Positions 59,437 through 64,000 of a stretch of 64,000 bases of DNA are shown here, in pieces. Every line of letters begins with the position of its first letter. Positions within the stretch are counted from its first letter, which is position 1. This DNA is from CAJBVG01 sp943372995 (GTDB taxonomy: Bacteria > Bacteroidota > Bacteroidia > Sphingobacteriales > Sphingobacteriaceae): contig CALSAQ010000010.1 in assembly GCA_943372995.1 (NCBI GenBank), forward strand, positions 1 to 64,000, read 5' to 3'. A program made the translations under genes and the position numbers. The notes beneath the pieces were generated by a model. That model was not told the DNA's origin, did no database searches, and saw nothing but the letters and a program-made list of their open reading frames with translations.

Positions 59437-60972
59437 ATGGAAAGAAAAGTACGCGTAAGATTTGCCCCTAGTCCAACGGGGCCATTACACATGGGAGGAG
59501 TAAGAACAGCTCTATACAATTATTTATTCGCAAAAAAACATAAAGGAGACTTTATTCTAAGAATTGAAGATACCGACCAGACTAGGTATGTTCCAGGTGC
59601 TGAGCAATATATTGTAGATGCATTAACTTGGTGTGGAATTACTTTTGATGAAGGAGTACATCTAGGAGGACCCGATGCACCATATCGTCAGTCGGAAAGA
59701 AAAGAAATGTACCGTCAGTATGCAATGCAATTAATAGAATCGGGACATGCATATTATGCTTTTGATACTCCAGAAGAATTAGAAGAAATGAGAGAGCGAT
59801 TAAAAGCTTCAAATGTAGCTTCGCCTCAGTATAATTACATCACCAGAGAAAGCATGAAAAACTCTTTGAGTTTACCTCATGATGAAGTGCAGAGAAGATT
59901 AGAAGCGGGTGATCAATATGTTGTAAGAATAAAAATTCCACGTAAAGAAGAGATACGAGTAACGGATTTAATCAGAGGAAATGTGTTGGTGCATAGTTCG
60001 CAAATGGACGATAAAGTGTTATTCAAATCGGATGGCATGCCAACTTATCATTTGGCGAATGTTGTGGATGATTATTTGATGAAAATTACTCACGTTATCA
60101 GAGGAGAAGAATGGTTACCATCGGCACCATTACATGTATTATTATATAGGTATTTGGGATGGGAAGAGGTGATGCCACAATTTGCGCATCTTCCCTTGTT
60201 ACTAAAACCAGATGGCAATGGAAAATTAAGTAAACGAGATGGTGATAGACTAGGCTTCCCTGTTTTTCCTTTAGAGTGGAAAGACCCTTCATCGGGAGAA
60301 ATTAGTTCAGGATACAGAGAGAAAGGATACTTCCCTGAAGCATTCATCAACATGTTAGCTTTGTTAGGTTGGAATCCTGGCACCAACCAGGAGATTTTTA
60401 CCATGGACGAATTGATAGAAGCATTTAGTGTAGAGAGAATTTCTAAATCTGGAGCAAAATTTGATGCTGCTAAAACAAAATGGTTTAATCAACAATATTT
60501 AAGAGCGAAAGATAATTCATCATTAGCAAAAATATTTCAGTTAGAATTAAAAACAAAAGGGATAGTTGCAGATGATCAATATGTAGAGCAGATCTGCGGA
60601 TTGATAAAAGAAAAAGCTCAATTCATTACAGAGTTTTGGTCGTTAGCAAGTTATTTCTTCGAAGAGCCTAATGCTTACGATGAAGAAGTGGTGAAGAAAA
60701 AATGGAAAGATCAAACACCTGAGTTTTTAGAGAATTTTAGAAAAGAAATTGCAGGTATTAATGATTTCAAACACGACAATTTAGAAGCAGCATTTAAAAA
60801 TACTGCAGAGCGAATGGGGATTTCTCCAGGATCTGTTATGCAGATATTTAGGGTTTCTATTTCGGGGTTACCCGCAGGCCCAGCTATCTTTGAAATGGTT
60901 GCTTTGATAGGAAAAGAAAAAGTACTAGCTCGAATGGAAAAAGCTATACAAGCATTTAATGCATTGGTATAA
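59437..60972 (+). CDS. gltX: Glutamyl-tRNA synthetase
   Basis: I use the ATG at 59437 (511 residues, MERKVRVRFAPSPTGPLHMG). An earlier in-frame start would add 42 non-family residues that lie over the divergent gene. Class I signatures are complete: the HIGH-type PLHMGGVRTALYNYLFAKK, DFILRIEDTDQTRY, DDYLMKITHVIRGEEWLPSA and the KMSKS-type GKLSKRDGDRLG near 252. The C-terminal domain is typical of the bacterial enzyme. It charges tRNA-Glu. It starts a five-gene operon whose genes overlap or nearly touch, most by TAATG. Confidence 0.96.
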   Translation: MERKVRVRFAPSPTGPLHMGGVRTALYNYLFAKKHKGDFILRIEDTDQTRYVPGAEQYIVDALTWCGITFDEGVHLGGPDAPYRQSERKEMYRQYAMQLIESGHAYYAFDTPEELEEMRERLKASNVASPQYNYITRESMKNSLSLPHDEVQRRLEAGDQYVVRIKIPRKEEIRVTDLIRGNVLVHSSQMDDKVLFKSDGMPTYHLANVVDDYLMKITHVIRGEEWLPSAPLHVLLYRYLGWEEVMPQFAHLPLLLKPDGNGKLSKRDGDRLGFPVFPLEWKDPSSGEISSGYREKGYFPEAFINMLALLGWNPGTNQEIFTMDELIEAFSVERISKSGAKFDAAKTKWFNQQYLRAKDNSSLAKIFQLELKTKGIVADDQYVEQICGLIKEKAQFITEFWSLASYFFEEPNAYDEEVVKKKWKDQTPEFLENFRKEIAGINDFKHDNLEAAFKNTAERMGISPGSVMQIFRVSISGLPAGPAIFEMVALIGKEKVLARMEKAIQAFNALV

Positions 60973-61511
60973 TGAAAAGATTAGTCTTATTGGTTTCTTT
61001 TTTTGCCTTGATGGGTATAGGTTGTCAATCGATAAAATTCGATAGATACCCAGGCACTCCAATGGCCGAATTTCCAGAAAACATAAGAGGTAAATATGTA
61101 TCAGGAGGGAAATTAGCAAATGATACAGTAACGGTATGGATTTCTAAAGATTCCTATACAATATATGATAACCATCAAACAAGTGTGAATTTCTTAGATA
61201 GTAATCATGTATACTCGATGTATAAAAACAACTATTTTCTTTTTGCTAAAGAAGAAGGATATTGGTTAGGGTTTCATATTACTAAAAACAAAAAAGGAAT
61301 CGGGGCATTACAAATAGCAGTGCCTACAAAAGGGAATATTGATGAAAGAAGAAAAGCTGTAGGGAAATATTTCTCAGATGTAAAATGCGACGACAACACT
61401 AAGATTTTGGATATGATTACTTGTACTGCTAAAATGGACGAGAATAGTTTGTTGAAGTATGTAAAGAAAAATAAACGAAATACGATTAAACTTATTCAAG
61501 TTAAAGAATAA
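60972..61511 (+). CDS. Small lipoprotein of unknown function
   Basis: This 179-residue protein starts inside the gltX stop (TAATG). It has a lipoprotein signal (MKRLVLLVSFFALMGIGC, lipid on C18), then a beta-rich body with GGKLANDTVTVWISKDSYTI and DEGYWLGFHITKNKKG-like blocks. The C-terminus has two cysteines (DVKCDDNTKILDMITCTAKM) that may pair, and a basic end. No family recognised. Its place between gltX and a B12-binding subunit seems unrelated to either function and may only reflect shared expression. Confidence 0.65.
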   Translation: MKRLVLLVSFFALMGIGCQSIKFDRYPGTPMAEFPENIRGKYVSGGKLANDTVTVWISKDSYTIYDNHQTSVNFLDSNHVYSMYKNNYFLFAKEEGYWLGFHITKNKKGIGALQIAVPTKGNIDERRKAVGKYFSDVKCDDNTKILDMITCTAKMDENSLLKYVKKNKRNTIKLIQVKE

Positions 61512-61918
61512 TGAAAAGACCTATAAGAGTTTTAGTTGCTAAGTGCGGGTTAGATGGGCATGATAGGGGAGCAAAAATAATTGCTACTACATTAAGAGAT
61601 GCAGGTATGGAAGTAATTTATACTGGATTGCGCCAAACCCCAGAAATGATAGTAAATACTGCATTACAAGAAGATGTTGATGCTATTGGTGTAAGTATAT
61701 TAAGTGGTGCACACAATACAGTCTTTCCTAAGATTATACAATTGATGAAAGATAAGAATCTAAATGATGTGTTGTTAACAGGAGGAGGAATTATTCCAGA
61801 AGAAGACATGCAATTATTAAATGATAAAGGAGTAGGCAAGTTATTTCCTCCAGGTACTCCCACTACAGAAATAGTACAATACATTACCACTTGGGTTAAT
61901 GAACATCGTAATTTCTAA
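61511..61918 (+). CDS. Stand-alone B12-binding subunit (methylmalonyl-CoA mutase C-terminal type)
   Basis: This 135-residue protein is only the cobalamin-binding domain: KRPIRVLVAKCGLDGHDRGA with the D-x-H-x-x-G motif (D15, H17, G20) that binds the lower axial side of B12, then GLRQTPEMIVNTALQEDVDA, IGVSILSGAHNTVF, and DVLLTGGGIIPEEDMQ, LFPPGTPTTEIVQYI. The match is to the C-terminal part of the MCM large subunit. Its catalytic partner is not in the window. It would form an enzyme with a separate large subunit. The following crotonase could belong to the same acyl-CoA pathway. The start overlaps the previous stop (TAATG). Confidence 0.9.
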   Translation: MKRPIRVLVAKCGLDGHDRGAKIIATTLRDAGMEVIYTGLRQTPEMIVNTALQEDVDAIGVSILSGAHNTVFPKIIQLMKDKNLNDVLLTGGGIIPEEDMQLLNDKGVGKLFPPGTPTTEIVQYITTWVNEHRNF

Positions 61919-61919
61919 A

Positions 61920-62441
61920 ATGAAAAAGATCGTCACCTTATTTTTTATATTGTTTCCTCTATTTTTATCTGCACAGATTACTAAGTCGGGGTACGATAAA
62001 TTGAAATGGGGGCAAGCTATAGAATCGGTAAAAAATATATCGAATTGCAACTCAAAATTAAGCGGTTCGGAATTCGTGAATTGTGAATTGAGCAAATCGG
62101 ATTCACTATTTATGGCTAAGTATAAATATCAATTTTTTAATTTACGTTTTTATAAGGGTCAATTATGTGAATTACAATTTGATATTAAACACGAAGACAT
62201 AGGTCACATTATAGCAGAGCTCAGTAAAGAATTTGGCAACCCAATAATTAAAGAAAAACAACATAAGGCTTTAGATTCCGATAATCAATCAACAGGGTAT
62301 GTTTGGGTATCAGGAGATACACACATCTTAATTATAAATGATGGGAAAAGAATGCCTGCGATTTGTGTGTTATCATCAAATTCGATGAAAGCGAAATTAC
62401 CAGAAAGTACATTAAGTTTAGAAAAATTAATATTTGAATAA
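61920..62441 (+). CDS. Small exported protein of unknown function
   Basis: I use the ATG at 61920 (173 residues). It gives a signal peptide, MKKIVTLFFILFPLFLSAQ. The body is ITKSGYDKLKWGQAIESVKN, a two-cysteine part (CNSKLSGSEFVNCELSKSDS), and an alpha/beta C-terminal half ending LPESTLSLEKLIFE. It resembles small periplasmic beta-lactamase-inhibitor-like proteins only in general layout, so I assign no family. It starts one base after the B12-subunit stop and overlaps the crotonase start by TAATG, so it belongs to the operon. Confidence 0.6.
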   Translation: MKKIVTLFFILFPLFLSAQITKSGYDKLKWGQAIESVKNISNCNSKLSGSEFVNCELSKSDSLFMAKYKYQFFNLRFYKGQLCELQFDIKHEDIGHIIAELSKEFGNPIIKEKQHKALDSDNQSTGYVWVSGDTHILIINDGKRMPAICVLSSNSMKAKLPESTLSLEKLIFE

Positions 62442-63223
62442 TGACATATACTAACATTTTAAGTGAAAAGAGAAATGGTACACAATACATTACCATTAAC
62501 AGAGCAAGCAAACTAAATGCTTTAAACAAACAAACTCTAGAAGAATTAAATCATGCATTTACGTCTAGTATTAACGATGCTGAAGTAAAAACCATATTAC
62601 TTACAGGCGATGGTGAGAAAGCTTTTGTAGCAGGTGCTGATATTGCAGAGTTTGCAAACTTTAATATCGAAGAAGGTAAAAGATTAAGTGCAGTAGGTCA
62701 CGAAACTGTTTTTAATTTAATCGAGAATTGTCCAAAACCAGTTATTGCAGCAGTAAATGGGTTTGCATTAGGAGGAGGATTAGAGTTGGCGATGAGTTGC
62801 CATATTAGAGTGGCGAGTGAAAATGCAAAGATGGGTTTGCCTGAAGTAGGTTTAGGAGTTATACCAGGATATGGAGGAACACAACGTTTGGCTCAACTAG
62901 TGGGAAAAGGCAGAGCAATGGAAATGATTATGACTGCGGATATGGTTAACGCACAAGAAGCATATAGAATGGGCTTAGTAAACCACGTTACTGCACCAGA
63001 AAACTTAATTGCAAAGTGCGAAGAAATTATTGCAAAAATACATACTAAATCATCTGTAGCAATCGGACACGCTATACGCTCAGTAAACGCAGGATTTACA
63101 GATGGAGTTAACGGATATGATGTAGAGATTGATGAGTTTGGAAAGTGCTTCGGTACAGAAGACTTCAAAGAAGGTACTACTGCATTTGTGGAGAAACGCA
63201 AACCTGCGTTTCCAGGAAAATAA
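62441..63223 (+). CDS. Enoyl-CoA hydratase / crotonase
   Basis: This 260-residue protein has the crotonase fold: ITINRASKLNALNKQTLEEL, GDGEKAFVAGADIAEFANFN (oxyanion loop AGAD), AAVNGFALGGGLELAMSCHI, and LPEVGLGVIPGYGGTQRLAQ with the two glutamates expected of a hydratase. Length and order match short-chain enoyl-CoA hydratase, so hydration of crotonyl-CoA-type substrates is likely. It is the last gene of the gltX operon and sits near the B12-binding subunit, which hints at acyl-CoA metabolism. No terminator is clear downstream. Confidence 0.92.
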   Translation: MTYTNILSEKRNGTQYITINRASKLNALNKQTLEELNHAFTSSINDAEVKTILLTGDGEKAFVAGADIAEFANFNIEEGKRLSAVGHETVFNLIENCPKPVIAAVNGFALGGGLELAMSCHIRVASENAKMGLPEVGLGVIPGYGGTQRLAQLVGKGRAMEMIMTADMVNAQEAYRMGLVNHVTAPENLIAKCEEIIAKIHTKSSVAIGHAIRSVNAGFTDGVNGYDVEIDEFGKCFGTEDFKEGTTAFVEKRKPAFPGK

Positions 63224-63387
63224 TTCTTTTTTATATGAGGCATGGTTGTAGTATTATACCATGTCTCATATCTCAATACCATTTAGCCAAATCAGTACTA
63301 GTGGGTAGAACAAAATACCCCATTGTCGGGATATAATAAATTATTCATTCAGTTTAATATTGCGTCAACAAAACCAATATAAACTTT

Positions 63388-63906
63388 ATGAAAAAATTAT
63401 TTATGCTTTCATTATTTGCAATAGGGATTATTGCTTATAGTACACAAACAGCAAAAGCGCAAGAGTATGAGCAAGGCTCAAAAGTAATTAATTTAGGTAT
63501 AGGATTAGGTGGTGGAATAGGGATGCCAGTATCTGTTAGCTTTGATTACGGATTAAAAGAAAAGATCTCAGTAGGTGGGTTTTTGGGTTATGCAGGTGAA
63601 GAGGAGAACTTAGGATTTTTCAAAGTAAATTACACTTACATCTTATTGGGAGCTAGAGCTTCGTATCACTTCGATTTAGGAGTAGATAAATTAGATCCTT
63701 ATGCAGGTTTAATGTTAGGATATAACGTAGCAAGCATTAGTTTCGATCCAGATCCAGGAGCTCCATTTAACAACATTTCAGCAGGTGGAGTAATCTTAGG
63801 AGGTTACGCTGGTGCTCGTTATGGATTTACTGATAAAATTGGTGGATTCGCCGAACTTGGTTATGGTTTGGGAACTGCAACAATTGGATTAACCTACAAG
63901 TTCTAA
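63388..63906 (+). CDS. Outer membrane beta-barrel protein
   Basis: This 172-residue protein has a signal peptide (MKKLFMLSLFAIGIIAYSTQ then TAKAQ). The mature part is a small OMP beta-barrel of about eight strands: VINLGIGLGGGIGMPVSVSF, DYGLKEKISVGGFLGYAG, ILLGARASYHFDL, LDPYAGLMLGYNVASISF, YAGARYGFTDKIGGFAELGY and GLGTATIGLTYKF with the terminal Phe of outer membrane proteins. Function is unknown. It stands alone after a 164-base gap from the crotonase. Confidence 0.85.
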   Translation: MKKLFMLSLFAIGIIAYSTQTAKAQEYEQGSKVINLGIGLGGGIGMPVSVSFDYGLKEKISVGGFLGYAGEEENLGFFKVNYTYILLGARASYHFDLGVDKLDPYAGLMLGYNVASISFDPDPGAPFNNISAGGVILGGYAGARYGFTDKIGGFAELGYGLGTATIGLTYKF

Positions 63907-63917
63907 TTACGAATGCC

Positions 63918-63975
63918 AAATTGTAAATTACAAATTGTACAAACTAAATAGGTATTAATTTGTAATTTACAATTT
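63918..63975. repeat. 19-bp perfect inverted repeat after the beta-barrel gene
   Basis: AAATTGTAAATTACAAATT (63918-63936) and AATTTGTAATTTACAATTT (63957-63975) are exact reverse complements around a 20-base loop. It follows the beta-barrel gene by 11 bases and may terminate transcription, but it lacks GC in the stem. It is the fourth case of the word-like spacer repeats. Confidence 0.7.
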
Positions 63976-64000
63976 CTTCAGAAAATCTTCGTACGCTAGT

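Overview
The window looks like the chromosome of an AT-rich member of the Bacteroidota, probably a free-living or environmental lineage. I infer this from type IX secretion C-terminal sorting domains (40.5, 53.4, 56.0 and 56.5 kb), perfect TAnnTTTG -7 promoter boxes (for example 12024-12031, 26482-26489, 59422-59429), a 7TMR-DISM sensor kinase, DUF4382, DUF4403 and DUF3494 families, and a Bacteroidota-type core gene set (ftsH, prfA, gltX, rsfS, lpxH, a NupC-type transporter). I do not name a genus.

Region 1 (1 to about 16.7 kb) is accessory DNA. It begins with the 5' part of a DUF3494 (ice-binding-like) gene cut by the window edge, two small exported proteins and a regulator. A large symporter-like membrane protein follows. 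Next is a mobilisation block: a strong oriT-like double hairpin, an HUH relaxase, an accessory protein, a VirD4-type coupling ATPase and a divergent HerA/TraD-type ATPase with a nuclease-like tail. Cargo follows: a three-Cys-motif partner (TcmP)/DUF5131 pair and an unrecognised three-gene operon with a PD-(D/E)XK nuclease. The region ends abruptly at about 16699 inside a truncated yifB/comM gene, of which only the 3' third remains. No integrase or transposase is visible, so the element probably continues left of the window.

Region 2 (16.7 to 30.5 kb) is ordinary chromosome: a DUF4382 lipoprotein, gmhA, a sugar dehydrogenase-like lipoprotein, a lipid kinase, a DsbD-like protein, birA, rsfS, ftsH, a LutC-type protein, lpxH, a secreted propeller-like protein, a small regulator and prfA.

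Region 3 (30.6 to 38.9 kb) is a very AT-rich defence island between prfA and a tRNA-Asp(GTC) gene. It carries a complete ABC-three-component-like system (nuclease effector, middle component, zinc-hook SMC-like ATPase), an unrecognised wHTH/PD-(D/E)XK nuclease with a small membrane partner, an AIPR-family protein and a peptidylarginine/agmatine deiminase-fold enzyme.

Region 4 (39 to 64 kb) is chromosome again. The most interesting part is 42.1 to 47.7 kb: a REC-only regulator, a ThiF/E1-like protein, a GNAT protein resembling LuxI/N-acyl amino acid synthases, a 7TMR-DISM histidine kinase and a REC-histidine kinase. This could be a module that makes and senses a small-molecule signal. After it come a nucleoside transporter, DinB and DUF4403 proteins, a tandem duplication of a large T9SS-exported protein together with its terminator, an M1 peptidase and sensor kinase pair, and a five-gene gltX operon with a B12-binding subunit and a crotonase.

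Several intergenic regions carry degenerate word-like tandem or inverted repeats of different sequence but similar style.
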